Of a stretch of DNA of 64,000 bases, positions 52,169-61,021 are shown piece by piece. The position numbers were made by a program, and so were the translations under genes. The first letter of the stretch is position 1, and each line of letters opens with the position of its first letter. Under the pieces are notes generated by a model. It saw only the letters and a program-made list of their open reading frames with translations. It was not told the origin of the DNA and searched no databases. Location: contig NZ_AKVN02000001.1 of assembly GCF_000271485.2 (NCBI RefSeq), positions 810,001-874,000 on the forward strand. Reading direction: 5' to 3'. Source of the stretch: Pelosinus fermentans DSM 17108. GTDB taxonomy: Bacteria; Bacillota; Negativicutes; DSM-13327.

Positions 52169-53059
52169 CTATCTATCTTTTCTCTCTGTCTTTGTGGTTC
52201 GATTCGTTTTATATGATTTTAAAAATATGTGGTTTTTTTCGTATTGCCTTTTCAGCAGATTTCGGTATTGTTTTATTCGGTATTCCAAAATTCTCATTCC
52301 AATGAAAAGCATATGTAGTGAAGAAACTTTAAAAGCAAATTCCCATAAGGGTTGGCGTGAAGAAATAACTACTCGTTTTAAAGATAATAAATCTCTTTCC
52401 CAAAAGTGAGTGTCCTTAAAAATACCTAAAGCGGCTTTATACCCCACCTGATCAGCCATTATTTTTACCCTATCGTCGAAATCTCCATAAGGATAGCATA
52501 AAAATTCAATGGGGATATGTAGCTGCTCTTCTAGAGTACTCTTACAGTTTATTAGTTCATGGAGAATTTCTTCGTTATCCAGTTTAGATAAAAATGGATG
52601 ATTGGCAGTGTGGGCACAAATTGACATTCCTTGCTTTAGCCACTCTTGGAGTTGACTCAAGTCCATCGTTCGGCAATGGGGTTTATCTTTATATTGTTCC
52701 CAACCATTCTCTTTTCCGATCCAATTGCTAATGACACATACTGTGGCAGTCATGCCATATTTTTTTAATAATGGTAAAGCATTAATAAGATTATCCTCAT
52801 AGCCATCATCGAATGTGAGAAGAATCGATTTTGATGGAAGCGGTGAGTTATTGGTGAAATGATAATAAAGATCTTGTAATGAAATAGTTGTATAACCATG
52901 TTTTTTTAAATACTGTAGCTGCTGTTCAAACATGAGGGGAGAGACGGTATTACGATCGTTCGGTATAAGAGCAATTCGATGGTACATTAAGATAGGAACT
53001 TCTTTTTTTAGATGCTGATAAATGAAAAATAATAGTATTATAATAAATAAGATAAACAT
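52169..53059 (-). CDS. Polysaccharide deacetylase family protein
   Basis: 296 residues. An N-terminal membrane anchor (about 1-17), V-P-I-L-M-Y-H-R, the metal-binding L-L-T-F-D-D-G-Y-E-D (about 80-90), H-T-A-N-H-P-F and Y-P-Y-G-D-F-D identify a NodB-type CE4 deacetylase. It probably removes acetyl groups from a cell-wall or surface glycan outside the cytoplasm. It is the only clearly real - strand gene and is divergent from the 53379 operon. Its last dozen or so residues come from an intergenic repeat remnant. Confidence 0.87.
   Translation of the reverse strand: MFILFIIILLFFIYQHLKKEVPILMYHRIALIPNDRNTVSPLMFEQQLQYLKKHGYTTISLQDLYYHFTNNSPLPSKSILLTFDDGYEDNLINALPLLKKYGMTATVCVISNWIGKENGWEQYKDKPHCRTMDLSQLQEWLKQGMSICAHTANHPFLSKLDNEEILHELINCKSTLEEQLHIPIEFLCYPYGDFDDRVKIMADQVGYKAALGIFKDTHFWERDLLSLKRVVISSRQPLWEFAFKVSSLHMLFIGMRILEYRIKQYRNLLKRQYEKNHIFLKSYKTNRTTKTERKDR
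52170..52206. repeat. CTCTCTGTCTTTGTGG repeat remnant
   Basis: ATCTATCTTTTCTCTCTGTC and TTTGTGGTTCGATTCG match the remnants at 21617, 24089 and 39860. Read on the - strand it encodes the stop and last residues of the deacetylase gene. Confidence 0.65.
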
Positions 53060-53222
53060 AAATAGAAATCCTTTCTGTTTTGATATATTTTATTTTATCA
53101 TTAGTTTAGTTTTATGTAAAAGAAGCATTTACGTGTATTGGACATTGACGATCCCAATGACTATTAAGAAAGAAAAAACAAAAAGTTTGTAATTGTCAAT
53201 TCAATCATGTTATGGACTTGTG

Positions 53223-53252
53223 TTGTAATTATTATACATATCGAGGTATAAT
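53223..53252 (+). promoter_or_regulatory. Promoter of the nonulosonate/glycan operon
   Basis: TTGTAA (53223-53228), an 18-nt spacer and TATAAT (53247-53252). Transcription should start at about 53258. It lies in the 319-nt gap 53060-53378 between divergent genes. Confidence 0.6.
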
Positions 53253-53255
53253 AAG

Positions 53256-53298
53256 ACCTAGATAGTAAAAATTACTGTCTAGGTTTCTGTCTTTTTTT
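53256..53298 (+). terminator. Promoter-proximal attenuator hairpin
   Basis: ACCTAGATAGTA and TACTGTCTAGGT (53256-53284) form a stem with one mismatch, followed by TTCTGTCTTTTTTT. It lies at the very 5' end of the transcript, about 80 nt before the first gene, so it would work as an attenuator. Confidence 0.6.
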
Positions 53299-53378
53299 GC
53301 AGGGACTTGTATTTTTTTGATGAAATTAACAGTTAGGTAGATTTTTAAAAGAATAGGTGAAGAAAGTGCGGTGATTTT

Positions 53379-55298
53379 GTGCAACAAAATATTAAATTAG
53401 CCTTTTTAGTTTTTATGGATTTATGCATAGTATCTATATCGCCATACTTATCCTTATATCTTCGTTTAGATGGTGCATTCAGTAGTCATTTTTATTTTAA
53501 TTTATTTAATATAATACCTGCAATTGTTGTTATAAGGCTTGCTACTTTTTATATTTTTGGTTTATACAAGAGATTGTGGCGGTATGCAAGTATTAATGAA
53601 GTATTGGTAATTGTTAGTGCGGTTACAGTAAGTTCAATCTTGATTGCTGGTTATATCTATGCAGTAAGCGCACCCTTGCCGAAGAGTATTCATTTTTTGG
53701 ACTGGTTCTGTACAATCCTATTTATCGGCACCAGCAGATTTTGTGTGCGTTTAGTACATTATTGGCGTAAGCATAAAAATAAAAATTGTTGTGTAAATGT
53801 ATTGATTGTAGGTGCTGGTGATGCTGGAGCAATGATTGCAAGAGAACTGCAGCAACGGTATTATGCAAGTAAAAATTTAATCGGTTTTGTTGACGATGAT
53901 CAGTATAAACATCGTCAAAGGTTATTTGGAGTAAAAGTATTGGGTGTATGTAAAGATATCTCAAGCATTGTAGACAGATATCAGGTTGATGAAATTATCA
54001 TTGCTATGCCATCTCTTGAAGGCAGAGTATTACGTAAAATTATAAATGAATGTAAGGCCACAAAATGCTCGGTCAAAACCCTGCCTGGAATGTATGAATT
54101 AATTGATGGCAAGGTAAGTGTGCAGCAGTTGCGCAATATTGATCTAGAAGATTTATTACGGAGAGACCCTGTGAAACTTGATTTAGAGGAAATTGCTTCT
54201 TATTTATCTGGCAAACGTGTTTTAGTTACAGGAGCCGGGGGTTCCATTGGTTCAGAGCTTTGTCGACAGATTGCTAATATGTCACCGAAAACACTTACTC
54301 TATTAGGAAAAGGTGAAAATAGCATTTATGAAATTGATCGTGAGTTACAGGGGAAATATCCAGATTTGGCAATTGAAGCAATCATTGCAGATGTGCGTGA
54401 TGAAAAAAGAATTGATTCTATTTTTAAGCAATGTAAGCCCCAAGTCGTTTTTCACGCTGCTGCTCATAAACATGTACCATTGATGGAGGCACAACCTTCA
54501 GAAGCCGTTCGTAATAATATTTTCGGAACAAAGGCAGTAGCAGAGGCAGCTGATCGTTTCGGTGCAGAAATATTTGTGATGATTTCAACTGATAAAGCGG
54601 TGAATCCGACAAGCGTTATGGGTGCTACAAAAAGGATGGCTGAACTGGTCATTCAAAATATAAGTAAAACTAGCTATACCAAATTTGTTGCTGTACGGTT
54701 TGGTAACGTTCTTGGCAGTCGCGGTAGTGTGATTCCTTTATTTAAGAAGCAAATCGCCCAAGGTGGACCTATTACCATTACTCATCCTGACATGGAACGT
54801 TACTTTATGACAATACCAGAAGCATCACAGTTAGTATTACAGGCAGGTGCTTTAGCGAAAGGTGGAGAGGTATTTGTTTTGGATATGGGAGAACCCGTAA
54901 AGATTGTAGATATGGCATCTGACTTAATTCAATTATCTGGCCTAGTTCCAAATAAAGATATCAAAATACAATTTAGCGGTCTACGTCCGGGGGAAAAATT
55001 ATTTGAAGAGTTGCTCACTGCAGAAGAAGGCACAACCTCGACAAAACATCAAAAAATTTTTGTAGCTAATTTAAGAAAGGTAGATGAGCAAAAGCTATAT
55101 CATGGATTGACAATGCTCAAAAATGAGACAAGAGCTGATCAAGTGATTACAATATTGATGAATCTCATACCAACTTATAAAAGCGCTAGATTGCAATTTT
55201 GCTCTTCTACTGAAAAAAAAGAAATTGAAGTGGTGAAAAGCTACTACGATACAGGTGAACAATGGCGCCAGCCCGTAGCTAATGAAGGAAATTTATAG
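53379..55298 (+). CDS. Membrane-bound nucleotide-sugar 4,6-dehydratase (CapD/PglF family)
   Basis: 639 residues. Four N-terminal transmembrane helices (about 5-130), a first Rossmann domain (V-L-I-V-G-A-G-D-A-G, about 145), then the catalytic SDR domain with V-T-G-A-G-G-S-I-G-S-E (about 285) and the conserved D-K-A-V-N-P-T-S-V-M-G-A-T-K-R region. It probably makes UDP-4-keto-6-deoxy-GlcNAc or an epimer for the undecaprenyl-linked glycan. Start GTG 53379; the ribosome site is weak. Together with the sugar transferase just downstream it forms the usual initiation pair. Confidence 0.88.
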   Translation: MQQNIKLAFLVFMDLCIVSISPYLSLYLRLDGAFSSHFYFNLFNIIPAIVVIRLATFYIFGLYKRLWRYASINEVLVIVSAVTVSSILIAGYIYAVSAPLPKSIHFLDWFCTILFIGTSRFCVRLVHYWRKHKNKNCCVNVLIVGAGDAGAMIARELQQRYYASKNLIGFVDDDQYKHRQRLFGVKVLGVCKDISSIVDRYQVDEIIIAMPSLEGRVLRKIINECKATKCSVKTLPGMYELIDGKVSVQQLRNIDLEDLLRRDPVKLDLEEIASYLSGKRVLVTGAGGSIGSELCRQIANMSPKTLTLLGKGENSIYEIDRELQGKYPDLAIEAIIADVRDEKRIDSIFKQCKPQVVFHAAAHKHVPLMEAQPSEAVRNNIFGTKAVAEAADRFGAEIFVMISTDKAVNPTSVMGATKRMAELVIQNISKTSYTKFVAVRFGNVLGSRGSVIPLFKKQIAQGGPITITHPDMERYFMTIPEASQLVLQAGALAKGGEVFVLDMGEPVKIVDMASDLIQLSGLVPNKDIKIQFSGLRPGEKLFEELLTAEEGTTSTKHQKIFVANLRKVDEQKLYHGLTMLKNETRADQVITILMNLIPTYKSARLQFCSSTEKKEIEVVKSYYDTGEQWRQPVANEGNL

Positions 55299-55322
55299 AT
55301 CATATCTTTAGTTGGAGGTTGT

Positions 55323-55904
55323 ATGATTAAAAGAACAGTAGATATTATATTTTCTTTAATTGCTATTACGATATTAATGCCATTTTTGGTAGTAGTCGCA
55401 ATATGGGTTCGATTGGATTCACACGGACCGATTTTATTTGTCCAGCGTAGAATAGGTGTTGATGATGTAGAATTTCTGATGTACAAGTTTCGAACAATGA
55501 AAGTAGGGACTCCAGAAGTTGCAACCGATAAGCTGCAAGACAGCCAAAGTTATATAACAAAACTAGGATATTATTTGAGAAAGTATAGTGTGGATGAACT
55601 TCCTCAGTTTTTTAATGTACTTTTAGGGGATATGTCCCTAGTTGGTCCGAGGCCAGCGTTGTATAACCAATCTGATTTACGTCAAATGAGAAAATACCTG
55701 GGAATTGATAAAATTAAACCAGGGGTCACTGGATGGGCTCAAGTAAATGGAAGAGATGAAATTCTGTTAGACCAAAAAGTGCAATTGGATTCATACTATT
55801 TACAAAAACAATCATTATTCTTCGATCTGAAGATATTAATAATGACAGTGCTGAAGGTTTATTCTGGAGATGGAGTTAGCAAGACAACACCAGTACAACG
55901 TTAA
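55323..55904 (+). CDS. Undecaprenyl-phosphate sugar phosphotransferase (PglC-type)
   Basis: 193 residues. One N-terminal hydrophobic segment, then F-V-Q-R-R-I-G, Y-K-F-R-T-M, S-V-D-E-L-P-Q-F-F-N-V-L and G-D-M-S-L-V-G-P-R-P-A, all signatures of monotopic phosphoglycosyl transferases. It starts the glycan by moving a sugar phosphate to undecaprenyl phosphate. GGAGG lies 8 nt upstream. Confidence 0.9.
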   Translation: MIKRTVDIIFSLIAITILMPFLVVVAIWVRLDSHGPILFVQRRIGVDDVEFLMYKFRTMKVGTPEVATDKLQDSQSYITKLGYYLRKYSVDELPQFFNVLLGDMSLVGPRPALYNQSDLRQMRKYLGIDKIKPGVTGWAQVNGRDEILLDQKVQLDSYYLQKQSLFFDLKILIMTVLKVYSGDGVSKTTPVQR

Positions 55905-55933
55905 AGTATTTGAAGACTAATGGAGGGATCATA

Positions 55934-56944
55934 ATGTCATTAAGTAACAAAAAAATATTAGTTACTGGCGCAGATGGATTTATAGGTTCGCATCTTACGG
56001 AAGAATTAATCAGGCAGGGGCATGATGTCCGCGCATTTTCTTTATATAATTCTTTTAATTCATGGGGGTGGCTTGATCATTCTCCTAAAGAAATTAAAGA
56101 GAACATAGAAGTTTTTTCCGGAGATATACGTGATCCTTATGGTGTAAAGGAAGCTATGAAAGGATGTGATGTAGTTCTACATTTGGCAGCACTTATTGCC
56201 ATTCCGTATTCCTATCACTCTCCTGATACTTATATAGACACCAATGTAAAAGGAACTCTTAATATAGTACAAGCAGCACGTGAATTAGGGGTTGGAAAAG
56301 TAGTGCATACATCCACAAGCGAAGTGTATGGTACGGCTCAATTTATTCCAATTACAGAAGAACATCCATTGCAAGGTCAGTCACCATATTCGGCTAGTAA
56401 AATTGGTGCTGATCAAATTGCAATGTCTTTTTATACCTCTTTTGGTACTCCTGTTGCAACGATTCGTCCTTTTAATACTTATGGTCCACGACAATCGGCA
56501 AGAGCAGTTATTCCTACTATCATTACGCAGATTGCTAATGGAATACGTAAAATAAAGTTGGGTTCAATCACTCCAACCAGGGATTTTAACCATGTAAAAG
56601 ATACAGTACATGGTTTTATAGCTGTGGCTGAGGCAGATAATTCTGTTGGTCAGGTTATCAATATTGGCAGTAATTATGAAATTTCTATTGGTGATACAGT
56701 GCAATTAATTGCTGAAGTAATGGGTGTAGATATTCAAATAGAAACAGATGATCAACGTTTGCGTCCAGAAAGAAGTGAAGTAGAAAGATTATGGGCTGCT
56801 AATGCGAAAGCTAAACAACTTCTAGGTTGGGAACCAGTTTACGGCGGACGTGATGGCTTTAAACGGGGTCTAAAAGAAACTATAGAATGGTTTACGGATC
56901 AGGGAAACCTAAATAAATATAAGGCAGATGTGTATAACATATGA
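55934..56944 (+). CDS. legB: NAD-dependent 4,6-dehydratase LegB
   Basis: 336 residues. V-T-G-A-D-G-F-I-G-S-H-L near the N-terminus, S-T-S-E-V-Y-G-T-A and Y-S-A-S-K-I-G-A-D of the SDR catalytic site, and R-P-F-N-T-Y-G-P-R-Q-S-A-R-A-V-I-P-T. The whole is the LegB type that begins legionaminic acid synthesis from GDP- or UDP-GlcNAc. ATG 55934 is chosen with GGAGGG upstream. It overlaps legC by four bases. Confidence 0.88.
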   Translation: MSLSNKKILVTGADGFIGSHLTEELIRQGHDVRAFSLYNSFNSWGWLDHSPKEIKENIEVFSGDIRDPYGVKEAMKGCDVVLHLAALIAIPYSYHSPDTYIDTNVKGTLNIVQAARELGVGKVVHTSTSEVYGTAQFIPITEEHPLQGQSPYSASKIGADQIAMSFYTSFGTPVATIRPFNTYGPRQSARAVIPTIITQIANGIRKIKLGSITPTRDFNHVKDTVHGFIAVAEADNSVGQVINIGSNYEISIGDTVQLIAEVMGVDIQIETDDQRLRPERSEVERLWAANAKAKQLLGWEPVYGGRDGFKRGLKETIEWFTDQGNLNKYKADVYNI

Positions 56945-58122
56945 AAATAGAACAAGAAAAAAATATTCTTGATTTAAATTTAATTGTTAAGACTATAAAA
57001 TCAGCATTGCCTCAGGAAAAGGAATACATACCACTACATGAACCGTACTTTGGTGGAAATGAATGGTGCTATGTTAAAGAATGCATAGATACAGGATGGG
57101 TTTCTTCAGTCGGGAAATTTGTTGATTTATTTGAAGAAAAACTGGCCGAATTTACTGGCGTAAAACGAGCAGTAGCTGTTGTTAACGGAACGGCAGCATT
57201 GCAAATTTGTTTACAATTAGTGGGGGTAAAAAAAGAGGATGAGGTGCTGATACCAGCGCTTACGTTCATTGCCACAGCTAATGCAGTCACATACTGTGGC
57301 GCTGTTCCTCATTTTGTTGACAGTGAAGAACGAACTTTAGGACTTGATGCGCTTAAACTACGCAGTTATTTAAAAGATATTGCCGAAGTGCGGGGCAATA
57401 CTTGTTATAATAAAATTACCCAAAGACGAATTAAAGCTGTTGTGCCTATGCATACATTTGGACATCCAGTTGATCTGGATGAACTAGTTATTGTATGTAA
57501 AGAGTTTCATCTGGAACTTGTTGAAGATGCAGCAGAATCTCTTGGATCTTATTATAAGGGACAGCATACAGGAAATTGGGGTAAAGTATCAGCAGTAAGT
57601 TTTAATGGAAATAAAGTCATCACTACAGGCGGTGGTGGGGCAATACTGACTAATGATGTAGAGTTAGGTAAACTAGCTAAACATTTGACTACCCAAGCTA
57701 AGTTAGCTCACAGATGGGCGTTTGAACATGATATGGTTGGTTATAACTATCGTATGCCCAATATAAATGCAGCTCTCGGCTGTGCTCAGCTAGAACAATT
57801 ACCAGAGTTCTTAGCGAAAAAACGTCAATTAGCAAAAAAATACCAAACGATATTATCTAAGATAGAGGGTGTTCAGGTTGTAGTAGAACCTAGCTTTGCT
57901 ATAAGCAATTATTGGTTAAATGCAATTCTATTGGCACCGGAACATGCGGGGAAAAAGGATGACCTTTTAGCATTAACAAATGATCTTGGGATATTAACTC
58001 GCCCTGTATGGAATTTGATATATACTTTGCCAATGTTTACTGAATGCCCACGTATGGACTGTCAAATGGCGGAAAGCATCGCTACCAGATTGATTAATAT
58101 ACCTAGTAGTGTGAATTTGTAA
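56941..58122 (+). CDS. legC: Aminotransferase LegC (DegT/DnrJ family)
   Basis: 393 residues of the PLP-dependent DegT/EryC1/StrS family. Y-I-P-L-H-E-P-Y-F-G-G-N-E-W at the N-terminus is the LegC-type opening. E-D-A-A-E-S-L-G-S, and the PLP-lysine in S-F-N-G-N-K-V-I-T-T-G-G-G-G. It aminates the 4-keto sugar from LegB. The ATGA overlap with legB indicates coupling. Confidence 0.88.
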   Translation: MKIEQEKNILDLNLIVKTIKSALPQEKEYIPLHEPYFGGNEWCYVKECIDTGWVSSVGKFVDLFEEKLAEFTGVKRAVAVVNGTAALQICLQLVGVKKEDEVLIPALTFIATANAVTYCGAVPHFVDSEERTLGLDALKLRSYLKDIAEVRGNTCYNKITQRRIKAVVPMHTFGHPVDLDELVIVCKEFHLELVEDAAESLGSYYKGQHTGNWGKVSAVSFNGNKVITTGGGGAILTNDVELGKLAKHLTTQAKLAHRWAFEHDMVGYNYRMPNINAALGCAQLEQLPEFLAKKRQLAKKYQTILSKIEGVQVVVEPSFAISNYWLNAILLAPEHAGKKDDLLALTNDLGILTRPVWNLIYTLPMFTECPRMDCQMAESIATRLINIPSSVNL

Positions 58123-58125
58123 AGT

Positions 58126-59292
58126 GTGGTGAATATTGTTTTGCGGAATCTTTGCGTTGTTACCAGTACACGTGCAGATTATGGACTTTTGTATTGGTTA
58201 CTGAAAGACATTCAGAATGATTCTGATTTAGAGTTACAATTAATTGTTACAGGAATGCATTTATCGCCTGAATTTGGTTTGACATACAAAGTGATAGAGC
58301 AAGATGGGTTTCATATAGATGCAAAAGTAGAAATGCTATTATCAAGTGATACTCCGGTTGGTATCACAAAATCGATTGGTCTCGCTGTAATAGGATTTGC
58401 TGAAGCCTTAGATAGATTGAAGCCTGATGTTATGGTAGTATTAGGTGATCGTTATGAAATACTGGCAGCTGCCCAAGCAGCTATGGTAGCTAGAATACCT
58501 ATTGCCCATATTGCAGGTGGAGATACGACTGAGGGAGCAATTGATGAGGCTATTCGTCATAGTATAACCAAGATGTCACATTTGCATTTTGTAACCAACA
58601 AGCACTCAGCAAAGCGCGTTCAACAATTAGGTGAAAATCCACAAAATGTTTTTTGTGTAGGCAGTCCAGGGATTGATTATATAAAAGGAATTAAATTATT
58701 AACCAGTGAAGAATTAGCACTATCGCTGGAGTTTAATTTTAGACCTAAAAACCTGTTAATTACCTTTCATCCAGTTACTTTGGAAGATAGATCATCTCAG
58801 GAACAATTTGCGGAGCTTTTAACCGCATTAAATTCTTTAGGGGATAGTATTGGCCTGATATTCACAAAACCTAATTCTGATACTGATGGAAGAATTATAA
58901 TCAAAATGATAGATGAATTTGTTGCTAGTCGTTCTAATACCAAGGCATATACTTCACTGGGACAATTGCGATATCTAAGTACTATTGCTCAGGTTGATGC
59001 AGTGGTTGGTAATTCTTCTAGTGGACTTTATGAAGTACCGTCGTTTAATAAGCCTACGGTAAATATTGGCGACAGGCAAAAAGGGCGGTTGCAGGCAGAA
59101 TCAGTGATACAATGTGGTAATAATGCGGAAGAAATACATAACGCAATTCAACATGCGTTAAAGGTTAACCTTATTAATGTACAAAATCCTTATGGTGATG
59201 GTAATTCATCAAAACGAATAGTAGATAGATTAAAAAGTTGTAGTGATTATAAGAGTTTACTTAAAAAACATTTTTATGAAATGGGTTGTTAA
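58126..59292 (+). CDS. legG: UDP-/GDP-sugar hydrolysing 2-epimerase (NeuC/LegG)
   Basis: 388 residues. C-V-V-T-S-T-R-A-D-Y-G-L-L near the start, L-G-D-R-Y-E-I-L-A, H-I-A-G-G-D-T-T-E-G and F-H-P-V-T identify the NeuC/LegG family. It inverts C2 and releases 2,4-diacetamido-trideoxymannose. No good ribosome site is seen; start GTG 58126 is used, but TTG 58141 is possible. Confidence 0.88.
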   Translation: MVNIVLRNLCVVTSTRADYGLLYWLLKDIQNDSDLELQLIVTGMHLSPEFGLTYKVIEQDGFHIDAKVEMLLSSDTPVGITKSIGLAVIGFAEALDRLKPDVMVVLGDRYEILAAAQAAMVARIPIAHIAGGDTTEGAIDEAIRHSITKMSHLHFVTNKHSAKRVQQLGENPQNVFCVGSPGIDYIKGIKLLTSEELALSLEFNFRPKNLLITFHPVTLEDRSSQEQFAELLTALNSLGDSIGLIFTKPNSDTDGRIIIKMIDEFVASRSNTKAYTSLGQLRYLSTIAQVDAVVGNSSSGLYEVPSFNKPTVNIGDRQKGRLQAESVIQCGNNAEEIHNAIQHALKVNLINVQNPYGDGNSSKRIVDRLKSCSDYKSLLKKHFYEMGC

Positions 59293-59297
59293 TAGAT

Positions 59298-60383
59298 ATG
59301 CAACAAAATCGTGTGTACATCATTGCTGAAGCAGGTGTAAATCATAATGGATCTTTAGAGATTGCCAAACAATTAATTGAAGTGGCAGCAGGAGCTGGGG
59401 TTGATGCAGTAAAGTTTCAAACCTTTAAAGCTGAAAATCTAGTAAGTAAAGATGCGCCTAAAGCGGCTTATCAGCAAAAAATGACTAACAATCAGGAAAC
59501 CCAGTATGAAATGTTGAAAAAATTAGAACTTAGTGAAGCGTTTCATGATACATTGGTGAAATACTGTCAGCAATTTGGCGTTCAATTTTTATCGACACCA
59601 TTTGACGAAGATAGTTTAAACTTATTGGTTAAGAAATTTAATTTGCCATATATTAAAATTCCATCAGGTGAAATTACGAATGCACCGTTTTTATTAAAGA
59701 TTTCGAAAACAGGGAAATCGGTAATTCTTTCTACAGGGATGTGTACCTTGGGAGAAGTAGAAAATTCACTAAAGATAATGGCTTTTGGCTATACGAATGA
59801 CAATAGTAACTTTCCGTCTTTATTGGACTTTGAACAGGCATATGTTTCAGAACAAGGCCAGAAGGCATTGAGAGAAAAAGTATTATTATTGCATTGTACG
59901 ACCGAATATCCTGCGCCTCTATCAGAAGTAAATTTGCGGACAATGGATACTTTGCGTCATGCTTTTAATTTGCCTGTTGGGTACTCAGATCATACAGAGG
60001 GTGTTGCAGTTCCTATTGCTGCTGTAGCACGAGGTGCGGTTATTATTGAAAAACATTTTACTTTAAACCGTGATCTTCCTGGCCCTGATCATAAAGCATC
60101 TTTAGAACCAGAAGAATTAAAGAGTATGGTGCATGCTATCCGTCAGATTGAAGTAGCTTTGGGGAATTCCGTGAAATTACCAACAGTATCAGAAGTAAAG
60201 AATAAACAAATAGCCAGAAAAAGTATTGTTGCAATGAAAGAAATCAAAAAGGGGCAAGTTTTTACCGAAGATAATATTGGTGTAAAACGTCCAGGAGACG
60301 GAATTTCACCAATGTATTATTGGGAGTTGTTAGGGAAAGTTGCGGATAGGGACTATAGCATAGAAGAGAAGATTGTGCCATGA
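59298..60383 (+). CDS. legI: Legionaminic/N-acetylneuraminic acid synthase (LegI/NeuB)
   Basis: 361 residues. I-I-A-E-A-G-V-N-H-N-G near the N-terminus, A-V-K-F-Q-T-F, I-K-I-P-S-G-E-I-T-N, L-L-H-C-T-T-E-Y-P-A-P, and a C-terminal SAF domain (about 300-355, K-G-Q-V-F-T-E-D-N-I-G-V-K-R-P-G). It condenses the hexosamine with phosphoenolpyruvate. ATG 59298 is chosen over TTG 59286, which lies in the previous gene. Confidence 0.92.
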   Translation: MQQNRVYIIAEAGVNHNGSLEIAKQLIEVAAGAGVDAVKFQTFKAENLVSKDAPKAAYQQKMTNNQETQYEMLKKLELSEAFHDTLVKYCQQFGVQFLSTPFDEDSLNLLVKKFNLPYIKIPSGEITNAPFLLKISKTGKSVILSTGMCTLGEVENSLKIMAFGYTNDNSNFPSLLDFEQAYVSEQGQKALREKVLLLHCTTEYPAPLSEVNLRTMDTLRHAFNLPVGYSDHTEGVAVPIAAVARGAVIIEKHFTLNRDLPGPDHKASLEPEELKSMVHAIRQIEVALGNSVKLPTVSEVKNKQIARKSIVAMKEIKKGQVFTEDNIGVKRPGDGISPMYYWELLGKVADRDYSIEEKIVP

Positions 60384-61021
60384 ATACTTTACCAGTAATT
60401 ATCATTGGAGCTGGTGGACATGCCAAGGTATTAATAGATATTTTGAAGATGAATGATGCAAAGGTTATTGGCATGACAGATGAAAATATAATAAATTCTA
60501 ATTTTGATATAATGAATGTACCGATAATCGGCAATGATAACGTTATTTTAGACTATTCAACGCAAGAAATTTCATTGGTTAATGGTGTTGGTTCTATTGG
60601 TTCAACAAAGCGTCGCCAACATCTTTTTGAGAAGTTTAAAGACGGTGGCTATTCTTTCCACAATACGGTGCATGTCTCAGCTATTTTAGCCAAGGACATT
60701 AGTTATGGAGAAGGCATACAAATAATGGCTGGAGCAGTGATTCAGCCAGGCTGTAAATTAGGTAGTAATATAATAATTAATACAAGGGCCTCAATAGATC
60801 ATGATTGTATTATTCATGATCACGTGCATATAGCTCCTGGGGTCACTATTTCAGGTGGGGTTGTGATAGGAGAAGGCGCACATATTGGGACAGGAGCAGT
60901 AGTGATTCAAGGAATTAAGATAGGAAAAAATGGTATTGTTGGTGCTGGTGCGGTAGTAATTAAGGATGTAGCGGACAATCAGTTGGTTGTGGGTATACCA
61001 GCTAAGGCGGTGGAAAAGTGA
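60380..61021 (+). CDS. Sugar N-/O-acetyltransferase of the NeuD/LegH family
   Basis: 213 residues. The N-terminal half begins with I-I-I-G-A-G-G-H-A-K-V-L (nucleotide-sugar binding fold), and the C-terminal half is a left-handed beta-helix of hexapeptide repeats with S-I-D-H-D-C-I-I-H-D-H. In this cluster it fits LegH, the N-acetyltransferase acting between LegC and LegG, but NeuD-type O-acetyltransferase is the alternative. It overlaps both neighbours by four bases. Confidence 0.8.
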   Translation: MNTLPVIIIGAGGHAKVLIDILKMNDAKVIGMTDENIINSNFDIMNVPIIGNDNVILDYSTQEISLVNGVGSIGSTKRRQHLFEKFKDGGYSFHNTVHVSAILAKDISYGEGIQIMAGAVIQPGCKLGSNIIINTRASIDHDCIIHDHVHIAPGVTISGGVVIGEGAHIGTGAVVIQGIKIGKNGIVGAGAVVIKDVADNQLVVGIPAKAVEK

